Positions 22,901 to 35,927 of a stretch of DNA of 64,000 nt are shown here, piece by piece. Every line of letters begins with the position of its first letter. The stretch's first letter is position 1. The notes beneath the pieces were generated by a model, which saw only the letters and a program-made list of their open reading frames with translations, searched no databases and was not told where the DNA came from. A program made the translations under genes and the position numbers. The stretch comes from Burhinus oedicnemus. Taxonomy: Eukaryota > Chordata > Aves > Charadriiformes > Burhinidae. The stretch lies in assembly GCA_008921705.1 (NCBI GenBank), contig VFFE01007669.1, positions 7,289,336 through 7,353,335 on the forward strand. Direction: 5' to 3'.

Positions 22901-25900
22901 CTGTTGTGCCTGTCAGAAAGCAAATTCCGGTTCCATGCAAACGACAAGCACCTCAAGTCCTGCCGCGTACTTTGTGAGCAGAGCTGAACGTGGAGCATTT
23001 GCGCTGTGGCTTGGTGACTTGACAAGCACCAACAGCAAGGGTTGTGAGGAGCAGGGCTGGCCTCTCTGTGTACAAAAATACAGCCCTTGTTTACAGGACA
23101 AATATTTGAAGGCAATTCTCAACAATCGCTTCAGCACAAGAAAAATTGTTACCTCTAGCCATCCTCGTTGCCAAAACTTTAATCCTTATCAAATGGAAAT
23201 CACCATCTGTCCATTAGATCAATGACTGGCACTTGGGTCTCATTGATTTAGCTATTATGGAAAAGATATCATATGAGATACATGATAAATTAGACTCTGT
23301 CATGGATATTTGGTCAGATTTTGCTCAATCTTTCCAAATGAGGTAATTAGCTATAGCTTTCTAATTTTGAACTAGTGTGTTACAGATTAAGTGACTGTAA
23401 TCTCTCTTTCTTATCCACTTTTCTTTTCGCATACACGCATAATGAGGCTTTTGTCTATAATTTTGGTGTCACAGTAAAAACATTAAAAGATGTAAGGAGA
23501 TTTTCACCCCCAAGTCTGAGATGTAAAACTTCTTTATTAGTCAGAATCAATCACTATACACCAATTCAAAATTATTCTCTCTGTGTATTGTAAGTAAATA
23601 ACAAAATGCCCCAAATAAGCTTCAGTCATTTGATCAAAAATCACACAATATTTTTACAACTTAAACACCTTTTCTTGAAACGACTGCAATGCCACCCCAG
23701 ACATCTATCATGGCTGTCATAATTTTAAAATGTATGTGCATTTCTTTTAAATCTCTGTCATACCAGAGAGACAAAGTAATAACTGCAGAAACATGGCAAC
23801 TGCCTGTGTTCAAACATGTAATCTGTTTTTTTTTTTTTTCTCAAGCTGGTATTTTTAAAGGTCTCACAGGCACACACTTGAAAGCAGCTGCCATTGTCAC
23901 CAGCTCTTTGAAAGTCAGTCCTCCCCGTGGCAATTGCAGAACCTGGCTTTGTTACAGCGGATGCACGTGGAAAGGCGGTGCTTCTTATTATGGGCTACGT
24001 GGATACATAGATTTAATCCATATGATTGCCTATTCTCTTTCTTCCATCCGTCTGACATCCAGCAGACTCAGAAGGCACTTTTCTCCCTTTCTCTGGGCTG
24101 GACCCATCGGTCCTTGCAAGTTTTGAGCACATTTATGGTGGCCTACGGCTGACCCTTGGTACCTCTCCCCTCTGTGCTCTGCTTTGCACCCCAATGTCAC
24201 ACTTGAGAGGCTTTTAGGGGTGCCTAGCTCTTTACATCATGCCGGCAGAGGGAACAGCACTGGCTTTGCTGCCAAAAGTCGCAGTCTCCTTTATCCCCCC
24301 GTTCCTCAACCCCGGCTCCTCGGGGGCAGCCCCGCAGGCAGCCAGCTGAGGGGACTGACCATGGTCAGCAAGGGCGGTGTGATCGCCATTTCCATTTAAT
24401 GTTCATCCATGGGGTAGGTTACACGGGTCAGCCCTCAGAAGTGTCCGACCTCTGCTTGCAGGTGGGGTGGCGCGGTCTGACGGCAAAGAGGAGGACGGGT
24501 GGAAATACCCACTCAGGGCTGGGGGCAGGCAGGCCTGCTTCTTCTGGTGGTTTTAGCAAACATATAGTGTCGACGGAGCTACGCGATTAAGTGGTAATAA
24601 AAGTGTACATATCTGGCCTGTCTTCGCCAGTGGCAGGTGCATTATCCCCCAGTCTTCTCCAGACTGCAGCACCACAGCTGATGCTGAAGAGTTGCTTATC
24701 GATGAAGGTTGGGAGATGAAGTAGAGAGGAGAGCACTGGGCAGCCTGAAGGGCTTGAGCCGTAGGCTCCAGCTGATATTAGAAGAAGCCACATGTCTGCA
24801 TCTGGCACTGCACCAAACCAGCAGTCAGCTCTGCCTGGCTAGTTCGGGAGCAACACCTCCCCCAACTCCCCCCTTCCTCCTTTCCCACCCCACAGGCTTT
24901 TACTAACTGTTTTAAAGTACTTTTCTCTGTGAGCAATTACCATGTCCTACTTGTTTAGATTAAGTTGCTGTCAGTTCATTTTCATCCAGATTCCTACTTC
25001 AGTCAGACACTGAGGAACTGCTAATGAGACAGCGTAATCTGAGTTCAAAGAAAATAGCGGAGCAGAAAACATTTTTCCTGGTTAAAACATTCTCAAAATT
25101 ACCTTATTCACTGGGCTACATGTCTCTTGTAAAGTTGTGGCCACTGAATTTGCCACAGGATCCAGGGTAGCTTGTAAAATTACGATCCTACAAAGTTTTC
25201 TCAAAAATACTGGAAAAAAAAAAAGGGACTTTTAAGCCTTCCAGAGTAATTTAAACTGAAGCAGATTTGTCCTCTTGGACCTGCAAATAGCATGGAGCAA
25301 CATTTCTCAGGGAGGTGAGGACTGTCCCACTCATTTCCAGATGCTACTCCTAACTCCAGTTACGTCGCTAAGAGTGATGATGCACATTTCAACAGTTAAT
25401 TACTTCAGCTGTTAATACTCCTAATAAAACCAATGGCTATACAGTTTATTGGGATGGTTATTTTGCCCTAGACAACTGCCACTCACTCATCAGGAAAGCC
25501 TTATGTGCAATTTCTCCTCAAATCCTACATTGCAGTTATGAATAGGTAGTATATTGCTGCTTGGAAATCAACACTAGAATATAGTTAGCAAATAACATGA
25601 CCACAGATGGCCTTAGGAACGATTATTATGTTTAAGTTAATTACAAATGTTCTTTTTTTTGTTTATCTGAACCTGCCTCAGAATTTCCCAGGAGCGGTTA
25701 CAGACTGCTATAGAAATGAATAAATCTAGCTAGGGGAGCCAGATGTAGACAACCTTGCCACAGAATACTCAAGCCCTTGATTTTTTAAGGACGGCAAAGA
25801 TGCACAACATCAGGGGTTACAATAATGCAAAGAACTAGGCAGCTACAAACACATATATGTACCCCTGGCACTAGCCCTACGTCAGCCTTGACAACAAAAA

Positions 25901-27379
25901 ATGGAGCTTTGAGCCTCTAAACAGGGGCAAAATCTGCCTGTCTTTTATCTGATGCTACTCCAGCGAAGCCAATGGCATTCTTTGACATTTCACAGGATAT
26001 ATGCTAGTGCAGGATTTGCTGCTGCTGTTTTCTCGTCAACTCCCATTTCCTTAAAGTTGGCTGTACTAGAACTTTTAAAGCCAAGCAAACTGAATGTGTA
26101 TTAGCTTCCCATTATTTTTTCATGATACCTCCTAGCCACTGTAAATTCCTTGGTGCTGTAGCATTTACAGTTTATGTCCTGAAAGAAAAGTACTCTCATG
26201 ACCCTGAGGACAAGCATCATATATTTCCAGTTATGCCACGTTACTAAAAAAAATCCGCAACAAAACCCAACAAAAAAACCCCAGTTACACCCAGAAAAAC
26301 TACTAAATGAGGTTACCTAATAGTGAGGTAATTCACAAGATCCTGTTTCACAGGAATCTGAAGAGCATACCAGCATTATCGCACAGCACAAAATGACGTA
26401 AAATGAATTAACAGCCACAGAGCATGTGCTGCCACTGAAACTTGCTGCTGTCAACTTCTAAGTGAGAACTAATTGCTCATACGATATTCACTTTTAGGTT
26501 CTCTCCTACTTTCTCATGTAACTTCCCCTCTATTTGCAGTCCTATTTTCAATAAATCTAATTTATTGCCCAGTTACTGTTTCCTAATGTGTCTTTGTTTG
26601 AATAAGGCAAGAGTCGGCATGGGAATCTTTTGTTATTCAGCAGAATACTTCACTTGTTCCAGTGAAGTAACAGTCACACTTGCTCTCTTTTTTTTTTTTC
26701 TTTAACAAATGCCATATATGTTGTCACTGATTTGAGGGCTTTCAAGCTCGCATAAAGTGCGCAGATTCACATCAGAAAATGCGTAAAATCAGAATCTACT
26801 TCTGTTGCACACACACTGTAAGATAAATTCTGGTAGAGCCCTCTTTGTTTTAACACTCCGTACCAAAGACATTTCTGCTTAGGTCGTCACGAAAAATAAA
26901 TTCGTAATGTTAAAACCCACGCCTTATTGCGCAATAGTAACGCCACCACGTTAAAACCCCCCAAAACTCAACTCCAAAATAAACCAGAGCGACACCGCCC
27001 CAACCCCCCACCCCCCCATATAGTTTAGGCCAAGCCGCCAAATCCTATTACAAATTCAATCCTATTAAAACGTTCCCAGGTTTAAGCCTGCTTTGGAGTT
27101 TTTCATAGGAGTGCGTGACCCCAACCCAAACCCCTCCATGTGTGGTCAAGGGACCTGCGGATAATTGTAAAACCTCACGGGCTCCCATTAATCTCGGCAC
27201 AGTCAGATATTAGCGCTTGTAAATCAGCACCTAAACAAGGACAATGGTTAAAGCCATCAATAGTCTTTTAATGAGGCAGATCAAAAACAAATGAAAGCAG
27301 CGGGGCACTGGGATCTGCCAAGGCGGGGCAGGGAAGCCAGGGGGCTTTGTCTTCCTCCTCCCTCGCACACCAGTCGATG
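19971..27379. other. intergenic DNA without a recognisable gene
   Basis: There are many short frames, none with recognisable domains, including a 145-codon frame at 23689-24126. A donor-like GTAAG follows 22139 but no compatible exon could be built. Homopolymer tracts occur near 23827-23839 and 26690-26699. No transposon family was recognised. Confidence 0.6.
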
Positions 27380-27672
27380 GAAGGAGTCCAGCACCTCTCC
27401 TCCGGCAGCCGGGCCCGCCGCGCACCTCACACGCGTGGCCGCCCCACGCGGGGGTGTAACGCTCCCGCCCCGCCCGGCTTGGGGCTGAGGGGGCCGGGGA
27501 AGCTGACGGCCCCCTGGCAACGGCCGCCTCTAACCGTCCGCCGCCCCAGAGGGGGGGGGGCTCTCCGGCGCCCTCCCACCGGGGGGAAAGGCCCTGCGCG
27601 GCATCGCTCCCTTCGGTCAGCCGTGGGCGGAGGCCGCCCGCCCTCCCGCCCGCCGGGCGCCTCCGGGCCGCC

Positions 27673-27682
27673 GCGCAGGCGC
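27673..27682. promoter_or_regulatory. NRF1-type binding site
   Basis: GCGCAGGCGC matches the GCGCANGCGC core bound by nuclear respiratory factor 1, a common TATA-less promoter element. It lies inside the CpG island just upstream of the X-box. Confidence 0.55.
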
Positions 27683-27706
27683 GCCACGGCTTCCCCCCAC
27701 CCCGCC

Positions 27707-27719
27707 GTTGCCGGGCAAC
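27707..27719. promoter_or_regulatory. RFX X-box motif
   Basis: GTTGCCGGGCAAC fits the RFX consensus GTNRCC-N(0-3)-RGYAAC with a one-base spacer and both half-sites intact. RFX factors use such sites in promoters of ciliary genes, and RFX5 uses a related X-box in MHC class II promoters. Its position in a CpG island favours real use. A lone half-site GGCAAC also occurs at 27516-27521. Confidence 0.65.
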
Positions 27720-29499
27720 GCGCCGCCGCGGGCAGCGGGGAGGGCGGGCGGCGGGGCTGCGCGGAGCGGAGAGGCGGCGGGCCCGGCCCCGCTCCCCCGT
27801 GTGCCGCCGGCTCGGCCTGCCGCCCCTCGCCTCGGGGCCGCAAGGAAGACGGAGGAGGAGGAGGAGCGGGGGAGCGGCGCTGCCCGCGGAAGGACAGGCC
27901 GCCAGAAGCGCCGTGGACACTTGAGAGGGGAGCGTGGCGCGGCCGCATCTCCCGGCCCGGGCGCCGGCGGCCGCCGGTCAGCGCTGCCTCGGGGAGGGGG
28001 AGCGGTGCCCCAACCATCCGCGGCTTGCCTTTGGAAAGCGCCCGGTATTTCGACAGCGCCTTCCCCCCCCTCCCCTCGGTCCCCGGCTTAATCACCCCCG
28101 GAGCCCCATATGTTGCGTTCCCAAAGGTGAAGAGTTTGGTGAGAAGGTGGAGGTGAAACCCCAGCCCCGCTCACGTCGACAGGGAAGTCCTGCCGGGAGC
28201 CCTGCAGCCCCCTCGCAGACAGGGTCTGGCCTGCGTAGTCCAACGAGGGCGGGAGAGGGTGTGCGGAAAGGCCCCACGAGCCGTACCTGCTGCTGTGGGT
28301 GAGGTTTGCGTGGGGACAGTATGTTTTGACAGCACCTTGGTGGGGCACGGAGCGGCGGCTTTGCACCTGGCGCAGCGACGGAGGCTGCAGAAAGCTACGT
28401 GTGCCGGACCAAGGCTGCGTGGGCCGGGAGGCGCTGCCAGGGCGGCGGGACAGACCCCGCTCTCTGGCTCTCAAGCAAACGTTTGGGGTCTTTTTCCACC
28501 CCTATGTAAGAACTGCAGAACTGCATGCGAATGAGAGGTAGTCATTAAATCACTGGGAAATAATTCTGTGGCTAATAATATTTTTCTTTCTCTTTCTAAT
28601 GAGATCACCTCACATACTCGCTGGCACGGATACAAACATTCACAGCTAAGTGCTCAAAAGAGGTTGAAGTACAAACTGTATATAATTCACCGCTTGAGAA
28701 AACACTATTTCAGCACAACACAATGCGAGATACTCTCAAGTATTCCCGAGGCAGGAAGAGTGTACCACAGTCAGGCTGAAGTGACTGTTTACATCAACCT
28801 GATTGCACTTATTCTTCAGCAAAGCTAACAGCTCTCCGCATTATTAGCCCATCTTCTCAGTTCTGAGGACCTCACAGATAAGGGACGAAACCTAAATTAC
28901 GTGGTGCCAACATGGTGTGTGCTGGCATGTGCGGTACTACAGATCAGCAGTCGGAAGCGCTTCAGCGTTGGGTTGGCATGAAAGCACGCTTTTGCCAGAT
29001 GCCCAGCCCGCTTTATAAGGAAGCCTGGCAAAATCTCCTCCTCGCAACGCCCTTGCCGTGGTCACAGCCAAAAGGTGGCACTGTTCAATCCGTCATCCCT
29101 TTCCACGCAACGCCGGGGCAGGTGCCTGCCTTGAAGGTCTTTCATCTCACCCCAGCGCTGTTCTTGTGCCGATTTTCATCGCAAAAAAATTCCTCTTTCT
29201 CTGGACTCAAAAAATAAAGGAATAAAAAAGCTAACAGAGTTAGAGAACCTTATAAGCCGAAGAATAGAAAACAGCCAGGTCACTGGTTTCACAGACCCCC
29301 TGCTCTGGCTTTGCTGAGATGTACCCAAAGAGCTTGTTCAGTCCACGGTTTGATTCTCCTGGTCTCACACCAAAATAGAAACATGGAATTTAAAGAAATA
29401 TGAGGCTCGCTGACTGAACTTACGGTTTCAGGAGTAACGAGTGAAGCTTATATGAAGAAAAGAGTAATGCAGAAGTGATGACTATCCAAGGCATGCTAT

Positions 29500-29570
29500 C
29501 ATATATATATTCAATAGTAACACTTATCACATATATACACACACATATATGTATATGCATATATATATAT
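29500..29570. repeat. (TA)n / (CA)n low-complexity tract
   Basis: Alternating AT runs at 29500-29510 and 29561-29570 flank mixed ATATACAC units. The tract is self-complementary and probably unstable in length. Confidence 0.85.
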
Positions 29571-31550
29571 GAAGAAGCACTTTTCAGTTACGAATATACA
29601 ATCTAAATTTTTATATGGAAAATAGAATTTTGATGAAAACATGCCTTTTTTTTTTTCCCCCCAAAATAACTTAATTTCTCCAATGATTCCTTTCATATGA
29701 AATCTGAAAAGCAAACTATTTGGTCCTGAGACTATACAAAACCAAGCAGGTCATTGGATTTCCTGTCAAAACCCAGAAAACCAAAAGAAAAAAAAATGAC
29801 CCAAAGCAAGTATTTCCTTATATATTTAATGGGAGAAGCTTAGTCTTAATAGCTGAGTCTCTAAGCAGGAATCACTATCCTTTTTACGGATATAGGATAC
29901 TATAGAATGGAGGAGCACTCAAATTCACACACTGAGTCAAGGGCACAGTAATGAGCAGAGCATAGTCTATTCTCTGTCTGCTGTCCAATACACTGTAGTA
30001 CTCTGCCGTGTAATTTAATCTAGTACAGGTTGCAGCATTAAATAACAGCAGGGACACAAAATATTGTTGGTGTGTCAACCCTAGAAACTATTAAACCCTT
30101 CTTAAAATGTTGCCCCTTTGTCCATTTGTTCCCTTTTTCCCCTCCAAGGGAAAAAAATAAAGGGGAGAAATAAAGTTGCTCTTTCCAATCCCAAGATGAG
30201 AAAACTCTGTTTCTCCTGAACGACACACTCCTATGTGTGTGATTCAGTGGAAGGGAATACCATGAAAAAGCCAATTGAGCTGTAAGGATAAAACTGTGGA
30301 TGAAGACTCTGATTAAATACGCTCTGATTATTATTATTAAATATGCTCTGATTAAATACCTTTACAGTGGGTGCAATACTGGGTTAAAAAACATGTCCTG
30401 TTGGCTTGGCTGTAAGGAGTATCCTCTGGACCAGGAGAGAGGGAAGGGATTTTAGGGTAGTCACTTAGAAGACTTGCAGACTTTCCTTACTCCAACATCA
30501 GCCTTTGCCATTAGGGGCCTCGAGGCATTTGGAGCTGTGTGTGGGGTCAGTTAACTCACACTTGCCTTCTTCCTCTGAGAGATGTCAGAAGGTAATTCTA
30601 GACACCTGCTTATCCTCACCGGGAGTGCCACATGCCACCTCCCTGCTCCATGTGCATGTAATTGCAAAGCCAGCAGGGGATATTGGATGATATTAGGAGC
30701 TATGGCACCATTAGTATGCGCTGCAGCTTCTTGTCATTAAATACGGAGTATACATTCTCTTTATTGTCATCGGGCCTGACTAACGCAGGAAGCTACAGGA
30801 GAAGAAACTGATTTTCCAGGTGGGAAAAGCAGGAGCAAGCTGAAGTGGTTAGAGCATGTCTTTGGGGTGCTTTGCCCATCCTTTACCAAACTATTTTCTT
30901 AGCTGTCATGTCCCACTGCCAGACATATATGGTTTCTCAAGGATCAGCTGTGGGTTCCAGGTTTGTTGTCACCTGCAGCTGGCATGCTCTCTTGATGTGC
31001 AACTCACTGAAATCAGCCACAAGCCGGATCTTGCGAGTGCCTCTCAACAAAACACGTCCGCAGTCCGGCACATGAGCTTCTCTCGGCATCGCTGTTACCT
31101 TGTGCCTCTGTTAGAGGTGCAGGAATTTCTACACACAAATCATGTACATCCAGACTCCTACTAATGCACTGGATTCCTACTAATTTTGCCACGCAGTTTA
31201 GCAAGTGGAGATGTCAATAACGCCACTAGCGGGTCAGTAGTTAGATGTCTGCTCTGAACTAGATGTCTTGATGCCATCAGTAGTCACTGGTGAGAATGAC
31301 ACCTCTTTTTCAGAAACAATTTTTGTGAGAGGAATCGCTTGCTGAAGTGCAAGTTTTTCTCTGTTTACTCTAGAGGGAATCTACATTAGCTTATACCATA
31401 CACCTAACTTTGTGTAAGATCAGGCTCAGCTTGGTAATTATTATACAGTCCCAAATGCTACATTTCATTTGTCCATCCCTGCCTGCTACATGTGGTGACT
31501 AGTCAGTTCCTAGCTTTATCTTAAATACATTTTACAGCATACGACATTGT

Positions 31551-31570
31551 AAACTAAACTAAACTAAACT
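31551..31570. repeat. (AAACT)4 short tandem repeat
   Basis: Four perfect pentamer units with no flanking repeat family evident. Confidence 0.9.
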
Positions 31571-34500
31571 ATTAAAATATCATACTCATTATCACCAACA
31601 TCTTGTTTTATAGGACTTTCCTGTTAATCATGGCAGCTCTATTTGTGAGGGAGGTTTGTCAACCAAAAAGAGATTGAATGATGTATGATTTTCAATATCT
31701 TTCTGAAGACTGAACCTCAAAGCATGTTGTGAGTTAGACAAATGTGTGTGATGTTGTATGGCATAGAAAATTAGAATAAAGACTTCATGAAAATAAAAAA
31801 ACTTCATAAGTTTTCAAATTATTCTTATGCTGTAGAATGGTGAAAGATACCATTAAAATGTTGTAAATAAACCTTTCAATCAAGATTTGCAGCTTTGTTT
31901 TTTAGTTTTAAGAGGTTTGGGAAAATGGAGTGGTATTGTATGATCCGAGCTCTCATCTTGTTCTAGAATCCAGTGAGTTGAGGGTAGAGAAGAGGTTCAA
32001 GTGTAAGCACATGGCATGTGCATCTCTGGGAAACAGTTTGTTGGAGGCAGGACCTTGTAAGTGCCTTAGAGTGAAAAGCTTACTAGGATGTTATGAAAAT
32101 TTGCATGATAAGTGTCCATAAAGTCACAGGGTGCAGTCCCAGTCCTATTTAAATCAGTAGGGTTACTGATTTAATAGACCTTCCGTCTGACTTTAGTGCT
32201 GCCACTCTTGTTCTTATTAAATCTGTTTTGTGGTCAAAATATTGAAATTCTTCAGAGGCATTAATTGTCCCAGGAGATAATCAAATAAGAACGCAAATTT
32301 TGTATCTTATTTTAACCATGCTTTTACTACAGCTAAATCAAGAAAGGAAGAAACAAAGTGAAGGCTACACTTTGAGGGGTTTTTTGTGTGTGGAGAGCTT
32401 ATTAGTTGTATCTCAAATGGTTTGGTTAGATTCTGTTGCCTGAACTGTAAAATATTAAAGATCCAAGATAAAAAAGTGCTCCCATGCTTCAAATCTGACC
32501 AATTCTATTACGTGCACTATTGAAGGATGAAACTTTTCTCTTGGATCAAAATGCTGGCAGGGAATATTTATATTTTATATAAAGCTATCTTCAAGGAAAC
32601 AAGTAGACAGAATGAAGCAAGCAGCCATAAAATGACTTTTTTTATTTTGAAGTAGGTCAACACTGGGTATATTATTCTTATTGCAACAGTCATGTTAAGC
32701 TTTTCAATTAGGAAAGGATGCATCTATGAAGTTTTTCCAGTTTTTATTGATCCCTGTGTCATTTTTAGGGTGATGAATATCTGTATCTTATGCAACTGAG
32801 CTAAGGAAGCATTTCTTTCCTGACTTCATCTGTCGCTGAAGGGAATGGCTTTGGCCGTTTTGATGCCCATCCATTTTACCATCAAAGGACTTTACATTAA
32901 CGGAAGCTTCATTTATTTTTAATGTCTCTTACAACGCTGCCAAGCTATAAACTCCTTCTCAGTAGACACTAGCCTGCTGCAAAAAATTCTGGTCCGTGTA
33001 TTTCCAAGCCCCCAAAACATGATTCCAAGCCTGGATCTCTGGGAAATTATGCCAAGTAATAGATACACTTTTGAATCAGTGGAACTCTCTATTCCATCCT
33101 CTCAAGGCAATGAACGTATTGCTTCAGCATCCCCAGATCAGACTCGTGCTTATGACTTCACTGTGGAACTGGGGAACTATCCTTTACTTTGGAAAAATGG
33201 AATTAGCTAAGGCAGAATTACTAGGTCACTACAAGAATTACATATCCAAAGCAAATTTTCTCTTAAGCAGCCCGCTCTGCTACTGAGTGCTGAAAAACCA
33301 CAGGCAGCCTCCTTGGTCTAATTCCTTTATAGCTGGGACCCTAAGGATGGGCAGAGTCCATAAGCTGAGGCAACTTGGCTCTTTAATACATAAGTGTGGG
33401 AGATTCCTACTTCACAGAGAGGCTGTTCCGTAAGAAAGGAATAAGAATTTCTCTTTATTTTTGGCTGACAGAAGGAACATTTTCAGTTTTCTAGCCACCC
33501 ATGTCCAATGGGAAGTTCCTGTGCTCTCTATTTTTGACAAGTCATTATATGGATGAGCTACTGAGATCACATGCTCAAATTTGCTATGCGGAGAGTTCCA
33601 GAAATGGGGGTGATTTCAATCCTGATGACCACAGTGTCTGTCCTACCCAGTTATGTAGGTACCCAGTGCCTAACAGGGCACTAACAAGATCTGTTCATCC
33701 CCAGATAGAATAAGAACAGACAGTATAGGTGACAGTGAGGGCTGTGATCCAATCAGAGTTAGAAATGGAAGGGTTTGTGCAACCGAAATTGGGTTCATCA
33801 CAAGACAGGGATATACGCTTTTTCCTCAACTATCACAGTACATAATTTTCTTGAGTATTTTTAGACTGTGCTACAGAAGAATAACCCTATAGAAAATGTT
33901 AATATTTGTTCAGAGTAATTCCATTTTATCATGCTTCAAAAAGTAACAAAATTGCAGTCTTGGATCTGTTTTATGTGGTCCTTGGACATGCCTGCAAGTA
34001 AAATTAAAAAAGCAAGAAATAAAAATACTAAGAAATCATGTGATCCTCATACACCACCTTCCAAGACAGATTAAATGGATGGACTAAATCTTTTACTCTG
34101 TGGCCACCTGGTACTCTGGTGATCTGTTTAGAAATGAGTAATTCTGCCTCATCTTGCGAGCATGAAGGCTCTCTTTTTTAATTTACAGAATTTCTTTCCT
34201 TAGTTTCACAATGCCATGCCAGCAAAAGGAGATATCCAGAGGTGTCTCATTACTTCCCATTATCTCAGTCCCATTTAAGAGGCAAAAGATTGCTCCAAGG
34301 ACTTGTTGCTCCCTATCCCTAGGCAAGACTTCTGTATCCAGTATATTTTTCTTCCTTGTCTCTTTCCCCCCACCAGCAGAAAACTTTTTTTGCAACCATT
34401 CCAGCAACAGGTCACAACCACCACGACCACTGAACAAAAATGAGAAAACGCAATAAAACCCAGTCTCCTGCCCTTCCTCAATCCCCTGTGAACACATCAA

Positions 34501-35039
34501 AGACACAAATGCTTAGTTTTTCCATCCTTGATGCCACTCAGCACCCCATTCAGAGTGAATCCCACAGTATTTGCTTTCATCGATCATGCCTCCTCTCCTC
34601 TCCCTCTCTTGTGGCTTAACGTCATCTACTGGTTTCTACTCTTCCTGTTGGATCTCCCTTGAGATGTCTCAGAAGAGCGTCCAACCCATCCTGGCACCTT
34701 CCCAGTGCTGATGGACCCTGCCTCAAACACGGACCAACCTAGCCTCCTGTTTTAGGGTTCCTTTCTCTGTTTCTTAGTTTTTTGTTGGATGCGGTGGCTG
34801 CTTCTAACCTAGCTGAGAAGGTAGACTTGTGCTCTCTTTGGCTTTGGTTGGTGTGGCCTAACCCAGACTGCCTTTGTGCCATACCTTCAAGGAGTTTTTC
34901 TTACCAACACAGCACAGCGGGCTGGACCAGCATGCCAGGCTGCGGGTTGTTAACAGACCAGCAGCATAACTGGAATCTGCTGGAGGTGCAATTAAGCCTT
35001 TCTTCCAGTTTCCTTTCATGTGTGCCAGATTGGCCTAGC

Positions 35040-35330
35040 CTGCCATTTTATTGAGCCTGACAGCAGCTTTCATCCAAGCGACATTGATGAGAGTGCGTAG
35101 TTGCTCACACCATCAGCCTGCCAGCTCCAATGGACAATCTGAATAGCTGTGATCCTACATTAAAATGTCAGCATTAAGGGAGGAGAGTGCACCATTTTGT
35201 TGCACAGCTGTAAAACCACTTCAGCAAGGCTTTCAAGCTCATTATTGCACAAGCAAGGGGTTTCAAGCATGAGTGCTCATGCCCTGTTCTCCACTCTCCC
35301 CCTCTTGTCAGCCTTGCTTCTATAAATATG
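35040..35330. promoter_or_regulatory. candidate conserved non-coding element
   Basis: Unique sequence of balanced composition, with no open frame, no repeat signature and many CAGC/GCTG, ATTA and TGTCAGC-type words, sits between ordinary AT-rich DNA and a T-tract (35334-35345). The texture resembles vertebrate conserved non-coding elements. Conservation was not testable here. Confidence 0.2.
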
Positions 35331-35842
35331 CCTTTTTTTTTTTTTATTTATTTTTTAAAATGGTATTCCCTGTCTCATCAAGGGGCAGCTCGCAGGCTGG
35401 GGCAGCAGCAAGGCTGCAGATGTAGCAACGACACAAACTTTACAACCGTGGAGCAGGACAGCCTAAGGAAATGAGGGGCTGTCTTTCAGAGACAGTTAGA
35501 TCTCATTTTCAGTAAATTGCACACAGGCTGTCTTGCCAGTATAGAAACAACACGCTACCAAGGAGGTTTTTGGTAAGTGGCTGAGGGTAATTCATTATTC
35601 AAACAAATAAACAAAAAAAAAGGAGTAACATCTAACTGCAACACTTACTTTGCCTCTGCTAGGAGGACATATCTGCTCACAAATTCTTCATGATAAGGCC
35701 CCTTAATTCTATCTCAATTGTGCTTTTCACTTTGCAATGTCTTTATGCAGAAGGGCACTCTGGAAGGGTAAGAAAAAATAATAAATGTACTAGAATGTGA
35801 TGGTGGTATGAAAAAAAAATATCTTATCCCATACCCCGCTGG

Positions 35843-35927
35843 CTCCTCTCCTCTCCTCTCCTCTCCTCTCCTCTCCTCTCCTCTCCCCTCCTCTCCTCTC
35901 CTCTCCCCTCCTGTCCTCTCCTCTCCT
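35843..35927. repeat. (CTCCT)n pentanucleotide repeat
   Basis: About 17 units of CTCTC/CTCCT with a few interruptions (CCCCTC, CTGTC). One strand is pure pyrimidine over long stretches, so it can form triplex H-DNA and stall polymerases. Frames with Leu-Ser-Ser-Pro or Arg-Gly-Glu-Glu repeats are translations of it and not proteins. Confidence 0.97.

Larger units (their letters stand above)
27380..28480. promoter_or_regulatory. CpG island, probable promoter (candidate for CD83)
   Basis: This is the only CpG island in the window. GC content rises abruptly, CpG is not depleted, and GC-boxes (GGGCGG) recur, for example near 27625, 27743, 28250 and 28440. An NRF1-type site (27673-27682) and an RFX X-box (27707-27719) sit 25 bp apart. 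No TATA box is evident. Large overlapping open frames on both strands (up to 269 codons) result from the scarcity of stop codons in GC-rich DNA. The nearest supported gene is CD83, whose first located exon lies 15 kb downstream on the + strand. CD83 genes have a long intron inside the Ig domain, so this could be its promoter. A long non-coding RNA promoter is the main alternative, because no signal-peptide exon was found here. Confidence 0.8.
28481..35842. other. non-coding DNA, possibly CD83 intron
   Basis: If the CpG island is the CD83 promoter, this is intronic; otherwise it is intergenic. A targeted look for a CD83 Ig half-exon (two cysteines, then Trp-Tyr-Lys just before a GT donor in phase 0) found none. 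Short tandem structures include TA/CA-rich DNA at 29500-29570, an imperfect duplication of GCTCTGATTA words at 30309-30360, and (AAACT)4 at 31551-31570. No RNA gene or transposon was recognised. Confidence 0.55.

Noticed and set aside
23689..24126. 145-codon plus-strand frame
   Set aside because: It crosses a T-run, has no recognisable domain, and shows no splice or promoter context; such a length is expected by chance in 64 kb read in six frames.
27231..28156. Open frames of 229 and 222 (minus) and 269 (plus) codons in the CpG island
   Set aside because: They overlap on opposite strands and in several frames, are rich in Pro/Arg/Gly/Ala as any GC-rich DNA would be, and show no domain or periodic codon signal.
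28258..28296. Hydrophobic Tyr-Leu-Leu-Leu-Trp before a GTGAGG donor, considered as a CD83 signal-peptide exon
   Set aside because: There is no in-frame ATG upstream, and the hydrophobic run is only a few residues.
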